Assembly (NCBI GenBank): GCA_905221605.1
Contig: CAJNDS010001225.1
Span: forward strand, 340,001 to 404,000
Reading direction: 5' to 3'
DNA: 64,000 nt
Origin: Symbiodinium natans
Taxonomy: Eukaryota; Sar; Dinophyceae; Suessiales; Symbiodiniaceae
The position numbers were made by a program, and so were the translations under genes. Under the pieces are notes generated by a model. The model searched no databases. It was not told the DNA's origin and saw only the letters and a list, made by a program, of their open reading frames with translations. The number at the start of each line of letters is the position of its first letter. The first letter of the stretch is position 1. Shown in pieces: positions 37,011-46,116 of the stretch.

Positions 37011-37792
37011 CTATCAAAAGGAGCCAATACCCCTTCGGGGTTAGGGTTTGGGGTTTAGGGTTTGGGGTTTAGGGTTCAGGGTTTAGGGTTCTATCAAAAG
37101 GAGCCAATACATCTTGAAACTGTCAAAATCTGCTGCCAAAGGCCAACCGAAACCGCTGAACCCTGGAGCCACGCCCCAAACCCTAAACCCTAAACCCTAA
37201 ACCCTAAACCCTAAACCCCTAAACCCTAACCCCTAAACCCCTAAACCCCTAAACCCTAAACCCTAAACCCTAGACCCTAAGCCTAAGAGGTGCCAAGCCA
37301 TGTGGGCTCCCAGTTGGGCTTAGGGTTTCGGTCCTAAACCCAAAACCCTCAAGCTTTGAGGTTTAGGGACTTTTGAGGCTTAGGGGGCTTGGGGCTAAAA
37401 CCCTGAAGTTTAGGGAATTTGGGGTTTAGGGTTCAGGGGTTTAGGGGTTTAAAGGGGTTCAGGGTTTAGGGGTTTAGGGGTTTAGGGACTTTGAGGTTTA
37501 GGGGGTTTTGGGGCTTGTAAGGGCTTAGCGGTTGTAGGGTTTAGCGGTTCAGGGCTTGAGGGCTCGGGGGTTATGGGCCCAGCGCATCTCAGAGGCTTAG
37601 AGTGCGCTGAAGATTAGGATTTGGGGTTGTAGCGACGCCCAAATGAATTGGGGCTCAGGAAACTTTGTGCCGTGTTTTCTCAAACGAGCTCAACCATCAA
37701 GAGGTGCTCCTGACGAACGAAAGCCTTAAAACTGCTTCGCAAAGTATGAGTCCGTCATTTGCAGCTCAGACGTGCACTTAGCTGCGACTCAC

Positions 37793-38224
37793 TGCTGCTC
37801 TGAGAGAAGACCGCTGAGAAGCAGTCTCGCTGCCACATGCTGCAGGCGTGCTCCTGAGCTTGCTTCTGAAGCACCCACCCCCAGGATGACTGAGTCGACA
37901 TTGGCAGCGGGCTGAGACATGATGTCGAGCTGAGCCACGAGCTCAGGATGGCTTGCCCTGACCTTTCTGAAGGCCTCTAAGGGTGCGGCCAGCTGAGACA
38001 CCCTGACCGTGGATGATCTCCTTAGAGCCCACCTTAAACATCTCATGGCCCATACTTGGCGGTTCAGGGCACTTAGTAACCCTTCATGAGTGTACGTATA
38101 ACCCACATATAAGCCCCTTGAGTACCCTAATAGGGGTTACACTTGGGTTGTAAGTGCAGTTGCTCTTGGGCTACCAAGCACCATGAACCTCCAAGTACCC
38201 TCCAAAACTCCCGGCTGCGACCAG
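37793..38224 (-). CDS. Two exons of an unidentified gene separated by an introner
   Basis: Exon 38224-38199 (acceptor CCCCTTAG; LVAAGSFG) joins in phase to the 240-nt exon 38032-37793 (ALRRSSTVRVSQLAAPLEAF .. SHPELVAQLDIM .. ARLLLSGLLSE, donor GTGAGT). The long exon is open only in this sense for its full length and is helical and Ala/Leu-rich. The 166-nt intron between them is almost exactly one family-1 foldback element. No known domain seen. Confidence 0.65.
38033..38198 (-). mobile_element. Family-1 foldback forming an entire intron (introner)
   Basis: The sense strand starts GTACTTGGAGGTTCATGG at the donor and ends CCTGAACCGCCAAGTA plus 20 nt to TTTAAG|G, so the inverted repeats bracket the intron. 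The inside shares the family core (GGGTTACTAAG, CTTATATGTGGGTTAT). Flanking exons join in phase. Confidence 0.75.
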
Positions 38225-38325
38225 CTAAGGGGCCCAAGATCGCTATTCATGTTTGGTTTTCGGTTTCCGAAACCCTGAACCCCAAAAACCCTAAATCCGA
38301 TGGAGGGGGTGGGGCGGGAAGAGAC

Positions 38326-39034
38326 CGGCTACATCGGCAAATGTACCAACCACCCCTACGCCCTCCTTGCCACAGGTTTCGGGCTACAACCCAAAGCGTT
38401 CATCAAAGCAAGAGAGGTCTAGGCATGCTCTCCATCTGCCCACGAACTTGTGACTAAGCCGTCGCCGAGGTCGAAGCCACAGACACTAGGGTCATGGGGA
38501 CGAGCTAAACCCTAAGCCCGAAACCCTAAGCCCTAAACCCCAAACCCTATGCCCAAAACCTAAACAGGGGTTCGGGTTCACGTTTTGGGGGGGCCTTCAG
38601 CACGCCTAAGAAGCCGTTGTAGATGATGCTGGGCTGTCGCGTGCCATCCGGCATGTCGCGCATCATGTACCTAAGCTACCAATTGCTTAAGAACCCCAAA
38701 AACAAAAATATATTCTTCCCTATAAGGGTAATACAAGGGTTTTATTTTAAATCTTTCAGCGGGAAATAGTAGCGCATCATGTACTTACCGTAAGGATGCG
38801 AGGAATCTTCTCCAACTTCATGATCCTCAGTCTTACTTCGGGTTTAGGGGCCTGAACCCTACTGTACTTCGTATTTGTATATGAGCCAGATTCTTCATTT
38901 ACAGAAACACCTGATCCCCAAACCCGAACTCCAAAACCTTATCCCTAAACCCTAATCAAGTCCTAGGCTTCTCAGAAGGGTCTCTAATCGGAAGCCTGAT
39001 GCCTCTGATTCCCCAAAGCCCGAAACCCCGAATA
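38326..39034 (-). CDS. Four minus-strand exons, unidentified product
   Basis: Exons: 39034-38958 (acceptor CACTGCAG; GESEASGFRLETLLRSLG or another frame; apparent GA donor in GATTAGGG), 38825-38789 (IMKLEKIPRILT, donor GTAAGT), 38670 or 38675 to 38582 (YMMRDMPDGTRQPSIIYNGF, very high GC3, donor GTGAAC or a GC just before) and 38383-38326 (acceptor TTGTAG; PETCGKEGVGVVGTFADVA, donor GTCTCT). Splice sites are good, and probably they continue the gene beginning at 40151. The phase between the first and second is not settled. Family not recognised. Confidence 0.6.
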
Positions 39035-39145
39035 CTGCAGTGGAGGACCCTTGTAAGTTGGGGTTCTGTAAGTTTCGGGTTCTAGGGTTTAGGGTTTAGG
39101 AACCTACCAGAAAAATACCTTTTAACGAACCCAGCCTATGCAGAC

Positions 39146-40151
39146 CGAAGACCCCCCTGTGCTGGCCCGAGGACGCATCGATTTGGCTTGGCATACAACA
39201 GTTCGAACTAGACCACACCTTAAACCCGAAAATCTAAACCCAACACCCTCAAAACCCTAAACCCAAACCCAACACATGTAGCGATTTATCCTCTTGGGGC
39301 TTCAATTTGGGCACGTAACCCCTTATGAAAACGTTACTCGTATCCCAGTTTTTGCTCTATCAAAGGCAACTCAGCCGGCTTGTCGTTGGGTTGAAGCTGC
39401 ACTGATAGCCGGAAACCTTGAACCCTAAACCCTGTTCAGATTGCAAGTGGTGAGCGCACAAGCCCGAAACCCTAACTAAACCCGACCCTAACCCAGTTTC
39501 GTCCTTTTTTTTGGAGTGGGGAGAGGGGGGGGGGTGGAGGGTACACTGTAGCGTACAAGCTGCTGAAGGAGTGCCGACGCTGGCTGAGCCGCGTCGTAGC
39601 CGCCAACCATCGACCAGGCCCTTAACACGCATTTCCCCAAGCTTCAGGCATCCCCTTTGAAAGGTTTATTGGGTTTTATAGGGTTTATAGGGTTTTTACA
39701 GGGTTGATAGGGATTTTAGGGTTTCTTGGGTTTTATGGTTTTATAGGGTAGCTTCCAGCATTCCCTTTGAAAGGTTTAAGAGGGTTTTGGGTTTAGCGTT
39801 TAGGGTTTCGGTCCATAGGTTTAGGCTCAGGATTTCCGGAGTAACCTAGTCAAAAAGGAGGGTGCCATTTTGCTTAAGAAGTCTCTATATAAAAGGGAAC
39901 CCCATCCCCATAATTACATCACAAGGGAATAGAGCTTCCGAAATTCCCTCAACTAAGGAATGACCTCAATTCAGGTTTTGGGGCCTAGGGTTTCGGGCTT
40001 AAGGTGCAAGATGCTGAGGCTTAGGCTTTAGGGCTTAGTGTTTGCAGTGTTTAGGGGGTAGGGTTCAGGGTTTGGGGGGTTTGGGTTTTGGGTGTGGGGA
40101 CTCGCCCGGGCTGTGCTCCAGCTTGCCCCAGTCGTGCTGCTGGCCGGACAT
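39146..40151 (-). CDS. Probable 5' end of an unidentified gene, three exons
   Basis: Exon 40151-40102 starts with ATG immediately after an AG and reads MSGQQHDWGKLEHSPG; every third codon position before the split codon is G or C. It ends at GCGA|GTCCCC and joins in phase to 39620-39557 (EAWSMVGGYDAAQ..LLQQL, donor GTACGC), then in phase to 39207-39146 (FELLYAKPNRCVLGPAQGG, donor GTCTGC). A coding start directly at an AG would fit spliced-leader trans-splicing, which dinoflagellates use; that is inference. The first intron holds a foldback element (39845-39960) and telomere-like arrays. Right of 40152 there is a poly-C/poly-G foldback and no exon until 40861, consistent with an intergenic gap. 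Product not recognised. Confidence 0.6.
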
Positions 40152-40860
40152 CTAAGTTTATAACTCTCATTGGTTCATTGGTTCCCCTACGAGTTACTAC
40201 CCCCCCCCCCCCCCCCACCCCCCTTCCCCCAGGTTCCCCACATAATTAAGGCCATTTAGGGCAAATTAAGCCTGATTAAGGTTATTTAAGCGGGGGTAGT
40301 ATAGAGGGGGGTAGTAGTGAAATCCGAAACCCTAAACCCTAAACCCTAAACCCTACTTAGCAGGGGGGAGGGGGGGGGGGGGGGGTAGTAGGGAAACGTA
40401 CATGATAAGCCTGAATCCCAAGCACCAAAAAGCTAAGAGTTGTGGAGGCAGGCTTCTACCCCAAACTGACATAATACCCTAAACCCTAAACCCTTTGCAC
40501 CCACTAAACCCTCTAATTACGCCCTCTAAACACTCTAAGCCCTACAAACCCTAGGAACCCTATAAACCCTACTATAAACCCTGAACCCTGAACCCGAAGC
40601 CGTAGAACCTAAACCCTTAAGCCTACGAACCCCACTTCAAACTAGCCCTGAAGCCCTAACAGCCTTCTCAATCCTGACACCCTGGTAACCAAAAACTTTG
40701 CCCTGCAAGCGCTCTTGAACAGACTCTACTACACCCTGTGAGACCCGATTACACCCTGGACCTAAATCCTACAACCATATATGAACCCTAAACCCGACGA
40801 ACGCTAAACCCCAACCCCCTCAAACCCTGAACCCTAAACCCCAAACCCTAAACCCGAAAC

Positions 40861-40923
40861 CCGGAGAACTGTCCACCTGCCCTCGAGAGGCTCTTTGGGC
40901 AGTGCGGCCGGCGGGTTCCGGAC
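40861..40923 (-). CDS. Exon island
   Basis: 63 nt open from CTTCGGAG|G to CCGG|GTTTCGGG: VRNPPAALPKEPLEGRWTVL. A C-rich tract precedes the acceptor on the sense strand. It lies between the LINE fragment and the presumed gene start at 40151, so it may be the 3' part of another gene. Confidence 0.45.
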
Positions 40924-41106
40924 CTCCGAAGGTTCGGGGGGGGAGGGGGAGGGGGGGGGTTTAGGGTTTAGGGTTTGGGGTTTGGGGTTTAGGGTTTAGG
41001 GTTCAGACTAGTCAAGCTCGGTACTCTGGTATCGAAATCTACCCACCCACCCTTTGATCCCACAACATCGGAAAATATCAAAGTTTTATTTATCGAAAGC
41101 CAAACA

Positions 41107-41236
41107 TGCCCACGAACCAGGCAAATGCCCACGAACCAGGCAAAAATTGCCCACGAACCAGAAAATGCCCACGAACCAGGCAAAAAGGATGCAAATTTAC
41201 CCACGAACCAGGCAAATGCCCACGAACACGCAAAAA
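41107..41236. repeat. Tandem repeat at the LINE 3' end
   Basis: Six imperfect copies of TGCCCACGAACCAGGCAAA, about 18-22 bp each. They lie directly 3' of the LINE fragment on its sense strand, as a 3' tail repeat would. The open frames across it are repeat artefacts. Confidence 0.8.
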
Positions 41237-41239
41237 AAA

Positions 41240-41665
41240 TGAGGCTGTAGTTGCTCAACTCCGAAGCATCGCAACCGGACCGATGCCTGATGTCTTTCTC
41301 GTAGCCCATGAGCTGACCTTGAAGAGTTTGCAATGGGTCCGTCAACTTAAGACGCGCAATGTGCCGAGGAGACTTCGCGAAGGCCCTGACATGCTTCATC
41401 ATTTGAATACGCAGCTTGCGCAAGCCCTGCTCTGTAAGGCCGCCGACTGCTTCGAGGCCATAGAGCTGAGATGCTTGGTACACATACTAACCAACTGCGA
41501 CGACGTTGCTGCAAACCCAAGCCTCCACGACCCTGCAGAACCTTTGCCAGCCGGTTGCGATGCGTCTGAGCCTGTTGCAGGCGAAAGTCCGGAGTGTCAT
41601 CCTCGAAACGATGGTGGGACATAATTGCACCAAGGTGAAATTTGCCACCCACTGAGGTCATTAAG
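41240..41665 (-). mobile_element. Decayed non-LTR (LINE) reverse-transcriptase fragment
   Basis: Two overlapping minus frames carry pieces of the C-terminal half of a dinoflagellate LINE polyprotein: FHLGAIMSHHRFEDDTP with RLAKVLQGRGGL, then after a frameshift near 41490 YQASQLYGLEAVGGLTEQGL and KHVRAFAKSPRHIARL. The YGLEA.G.LT block followed by R.fAkSP.H is typical of the thumb/connection part of these elements. There is no catalytic YxDD, the frame is broken and the 5' part is missing, so it is dead. A short tandem repeat (41107-41236) follows its 3' end. Confidence 0.7.
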
Positions 41666-42491
41666 GTTTAAATACATACGGAAGAGGTTTATGTTCTAGG
41701 GTGGGGTTTCGGGTTTAGGGTTTGGGGGACAGGAGGGGACCTTCAGGGGATCCCTTAAAGAAGGGCTATTTGGGGGGCAGGGATTAGGTTTCAGGGTCCA
41801 GGGTCTAGGGTCTAGGGTTTCGGGTTAGCAAATCCCTAGTTCTCTCCCAAGGCGAAGGCGTGGTTAGGTTTTTGGGTTCAGGGACCATAAACTGACATCC
41901 GAACTTTTCTATATCAGCACGTGGTCAAGGCTTGATAACCCTAAACCCTAAACCCGAAAACCCCAAAACTCGAAACCCCTAAACCCGAAAACCCCAAAAC
42001 TCGAAACCCCTAAACCCTAAAACCCCCAAACCCCCCCCAAACCCTAAAACCCCTAAAACCCCAAAACCCCAAAACCCCAAAACCCCAAAACCCCAAAACC
42101 CCAAAACCCTAAAACCCTAAAACCCTAAAACCCTAAAACCCTAAAACCCTAAAAACCTAAAACCCTAAAACCCTAAACCCTAAAACCCTGACTAAAACCC
42201 TAAACCCTAGCCGTAAACCCTAGCCCTAAACCCTAAACCCTGAACCCTGAACACTAAACCCAAAACAGTGCCTTCTCGAGCTTTAGGGCTTTCGGGGTTA
42301 GGGCTTATAAGGCTCAGGGAATCGGAATCCCCTGTAAATACCCCAAATTTTGAATCTAAGACCTCAAACCCTAAACCAAAAACCTGAAACCCTAAACCTT
42401 AAACCTTAAACCTCAAACTCTGAACCCTAAATACTAAACCTCAAACCCTAAACCCTAAACCCCAAAACCTTAACCAGGTTCAGGGTCCTAC

Positions 42492-42571
42492 ATGATGCCA
42501 TGCTTGGTGTGGGGGCCGACAACCAGTCGGAGAGTCCGGGACGATGTAAACCGCAACCCCAAACCTAAAAC
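42492..42571 (-). CDS. Exon island, frame uncertain
   Basis: Acceptor GAGAGAAAG|GT and donor CATCAT|GTAGGA. Best frame by third-position GC reads LRFTSSRTLRLVVGPHTKHG. Another frame (VAVYIVPDSPTGC) is also open. Confidence 0.35.
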
Positions 42572-42704
42572 CTTTCTCTCAGGGTGTAGGGTTTAGGGTT
42601 AAGGGTTAACAGAAAGGGTGATGGCCAAAGTTGATAGACGTTAGTAGGGCAGGGAACGGGGGGCAGCGGGCCTGCCCTCCCTGTCTACACCCTCTTGTTC
42701 CCAG

Positions 42705-42858
42705 CAGGGTTTAGGGTTAGGGTTTAGGGCTAGGGTTTAGGGTTTAGGGTTTAGGGTTTAGGGTTTAGGGTTTAGGGTTTAGGGTTTAGGGTTTAGGGTT
42801 TAGGGTTTAGGGTTTAGGGTTTAGGGTTTAGGGTTTAGGGTTTAGGGTTTAGGGTTTG
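42705..42858 (+). repeat. Long (TTTAGGG)n array
   Basis: About 20 near-perfect TTTAGGG units in a row, one of the longest in the window. It is followed after about 70 bp by an opposed CCCTAAA array (42934-43043), forming a potential large hairpin around a short spacer. Confidence 0.95.
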
Positions 42859-43757
42859 AGGTTTTTGGTGTAGCGTCGGCACGGAGGCCTCGTCCAAGGC
42901 CTGGTTTTTGAAGGCCTGGCCAGCAGGCAAGAACCCTAAACCCTAAACCCTAAACCCCAAACCCTAAACCCCAAACCCCAAACCCTAAGCCCTAGCCCTA
43001 AACCCTACACCCTAAACCCTAAACCCTAAACCCTAAACCCTAAGCACCCCCCCCCCCCCCCCAAGAACGTGGCCAGCAGGCTGGGTCCATGTACCCTTTT
43101 TTTGAAGATATTTGGTCCCAAAGTCCTTAAGGAAGTATGTTAAGGCCCAAGGTACATGGACCCTTGGGGTTAGGGTACAGTAGTTACATGGTCCTTTTAC
43201 ATGGTCCCTTAATTTGGGCCTCTTGGGTTTAGGGTTTAGGGTTTTGGGGTTTTGGGGTTTTAGGGTTTTGGGTTTAGGGTTTAGGGATAGCCCTAGGGCT
43301 CCAAGAACCCCAAAATTTGAGGGTTTTTGGGCCCAAAGACCTTCTTATGAAAGGCTGTTGGGCTATTTTGAGCCTAAAGGGCTAGGGTATGTTACATGGC
43401 CCCCTTGATATGGACCTCTTGGGTTTAGGGCCTAGGGTTTAAGGTTTAGGGTTTCTGGGGTTTAGGGCTAGAACTGGGGTCCAAGGGTATCTACATGACC
43501 CCTCAATGTGGGCTTTAAGGGGGACCCCATATATTGTGTACCCCTTTTATACGCAGTACATAGTACATACCATAGGCCCAAACTTCGGAACTCTTTAAGG
43601 AAGGTAAGGGACCATATTAAGGGACCATGATAAGGGACCATGTGAAACCCTAAACCCTAAACCCTAAACCCTAAACCCTAAACCCAGAAAAATGACTGTG
43701 TAAGACCCGAAGTCCTAACCCGCTTGTGGCCCCCTAAAGCCCCAAAACCCTTACAAC

Positions 43758-43816
43758 CCTTGAGCAAGGCTCTCAGCCTCGAGGCCCTGGAGCCAGGAAT
43801 GGAGCTCTGGCACAAC
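43758..43816 (-). CDS. Exon island
   Basis: Open from CTCGGCAG|GTT to CAAGG|GTTGTAAGGG: VVPELHSWLQGLEAESLAQ. Classic (CCCTAAA)-left, (TTTAGGG)-right setting. Unidentified. Confidence 0.5.
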
Positions 43817-45019
43817 CTGCCGAGGGTTTAGGGTTTAGGGTTTGGGTCTAGGGTTTAGGGTTTAGGGTTTAGGGTTTAGGGTTTAGGGTTTAGGGTTTAG
43901 GGTTTAGGGTTTAGGGTTTAGGGCTTAGGGTTTAGGGTTTAGGGCTTAGGGCTTAGGGCTTAGGGTTTAGGGTTTAGGGTTTAGGGCTAGGGTTTAGGGT
44001 TTAGGGTTCAGGGTTTAGGGTTTAGGGTTTGAGGGCTTATATGGGGTTTAGGGTTTCGGGTTCAGGGTTTGAGGGCTTACATAGGGTTCAGGGCTTCGGG
44101 TTTAGGATTTCGCGTTTAGCGTTTAGGGCCTCGGGGTTTAAGGATTAGGGTCTTGGGTTTAGGGCTAGGGTTTAGGGTTCAGGGCTTAGGGTTTAGGGCT
44201 CAGGGTCCGCCGACCCTGGCAGCGTGTTGGTGGTTTGGGGGAGGGAACCCTCCCCCTCCCCTCTTAAAACGGGGGGAGGGGGGGGGGGAGGGGGGGGGGG
44301 GGGGGGGGGGGGGGTCGGGTGGGGGGTCGGTGCACAACTTTTTCATGGACTGCGCCACCTGCACGGCGTAAACGCACCGACCATAGGCGGTTCACCACAG
44401 GGGGTAGGGGCTCCTTTGGCAAAACCCCGCTTCTGAAACTTGCTCAGACCACGTCCCTCACCCCTTCACCCGCTTCCAAAGCGCCCGTTTGTCATTGCAG
44501 TGATAGATGCTGGACAATGGCTATGCTTGGTTGCTAGTACTGTTGGTTAGTGTTTGGGTGCCAAACAAATACAGGACCAAATACCCCCACCCCCCCCCAC
44601 TTCCCTCCCCCCCCCCCCACCCCCACCCCCCTAAAGACCCTAAAAACCCTGAAGACCCTAAAAACCCTAAACCCTAAAAGCCCCAACCCTAAAACCCTAA
44701 ACCCTACAAACCCTAAACCCTAAAACCCTAATCCTTAAAACCCTAAACCCTAAAAACCCTACACCCTAAACCCTAATCCTGGGCAGGCCATATGAGCAAC
44801 CAATGGGTGTGGGCAAACCACACGTGCTGCGGGTAAGTTTAGGGTTCAGGGTTCAGGAACTTGAAGGAGGTTAGCATAATAGGTTTTTAGAGATCTTGCT
44901 GCGCATGAAAAAAACTACAGGCACTCAAGTTAAGCTACCGCCCTAAGAGCTTTGGGTGTATGGTGCAGGGCTTGGGGTTTGCGCAAACTATAATATTGAC
45001 CAAGCCCGTTGAGCTGAAC

Positions 45020-45404
45020 GTGTCTACTGTCAACATGTGTGAGGAGAAGCGCAGTAAGGAGCTTGGAAGCTGCACCCCTTCCAAGCTCTGGTCGAAGCTA
45101 TGGCCGAAGGTCCGGGTCTGTAGGCGGCTGGGAAGCTGCACGCCTTCCAGGCTGTGGTCGAAGCTGTGACCGAAGGTCAAGGTCTGCAGGCCGCTGGGTA
45201 GCTGAACCCCTGCCAAGCTTTGGCTGAAACAAAGGCCGAAGATTAAGGTCTGCAGGCCGCTGGGAAGCTGCACCCCTTCACCTTCCCTGCGACGCGTCTC
45301 CGCACATCCATCCCCGTTTCCGCATCGTCCGCATGGAGCTCACATGTGGAGCCGGCAAGACCGTGGATGGTCAACGGCCGCATGCTGGCGCTTGAGCCAT
45401 GCGA
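45020..45404 (-). CDS. Leucine-rich repeat protein exon, possible ubiquitin-like N-terminus
   Basis: The minus frame 45273-45025 reads about three 23-residue repeats of the form VQLPSGLQTLTFG-SFDQSLEG, with Leu/Phe spacing of LRRs and the sequence style abundant in Symbiodiniaceae proteomes. The exon seems to end at TTGACA|GTAGAC near 45023. To the right, 45404-45300 has an ATG opening MRPLTIHGLAGSTCELHADD, which resembles the ubiquitin-like heads often joined to such repeats. The two parts are in different frames, so a small intron, an alternative start or a frameshift separates them. The region 45420-46116 holds no exon I can support and is probably intergenic between this gene and the esterase. 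Confidence 0.6.
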
Positions 45405-46116
45405 ACACTCGACGAGCAAGTGAGTGGAAAATTCAAGTCACTTACAAGGTCTTAACAGGGAAATCGAGGATTTTCGGGAACTAGGTATACCATCTATCCC
45501 TATGTATGCCTCCTCAAGGTATCATGTAGGGCACCCTAGCTGATTTAGCTCGGTATTCTCTGCGTGCTTGGGTGAGCAGTCTACAGTGGGGCTCAGGGGA
45601 GGTTGCCTTGGAACCAGCCTCTCAAATCGACGATCACCAACAGCAGGTTCAGCTTGAGATACGAAGAAAGTACAACCCCCAAAACCTGAACTGGTGAACT
45701 GGTACTCAAAAAACCTTCATCATCTCAACAGCAAAATAGGAATTGTACCCCTCAACGCGAAACCCTACATTTACCCTTCCTGCAGGGCTCCAGGGATTTG
45801 AGCGTTTTGGGGTTTACGGCTTTCGGGCTCCAGGGTTTGTGTTTGGGCTTTTACGTTAGGGTTTTGGGGGTTTTGGTTTTGGGCTGGGGGAACGAAAGAT
45901 TGACAAGCTTCGTTTCGGGCAGCTGGTGAATACAAGTGACTACGAACCCTGCAACTCACTCAAAGCCACAAGACACCAAGCCCTAGGACAGTTCAGCCCT
46001 CTGGTCCTGACCCCCCACCCCCCTCCCGCCTCCCATGGTATTCCCCCGACCCCATGGTAGATCACCCTACCCCCCCCCCCCCCCCCCCCCCCCCCAAACC
46101 CCTTCCTCTTCAGCGG

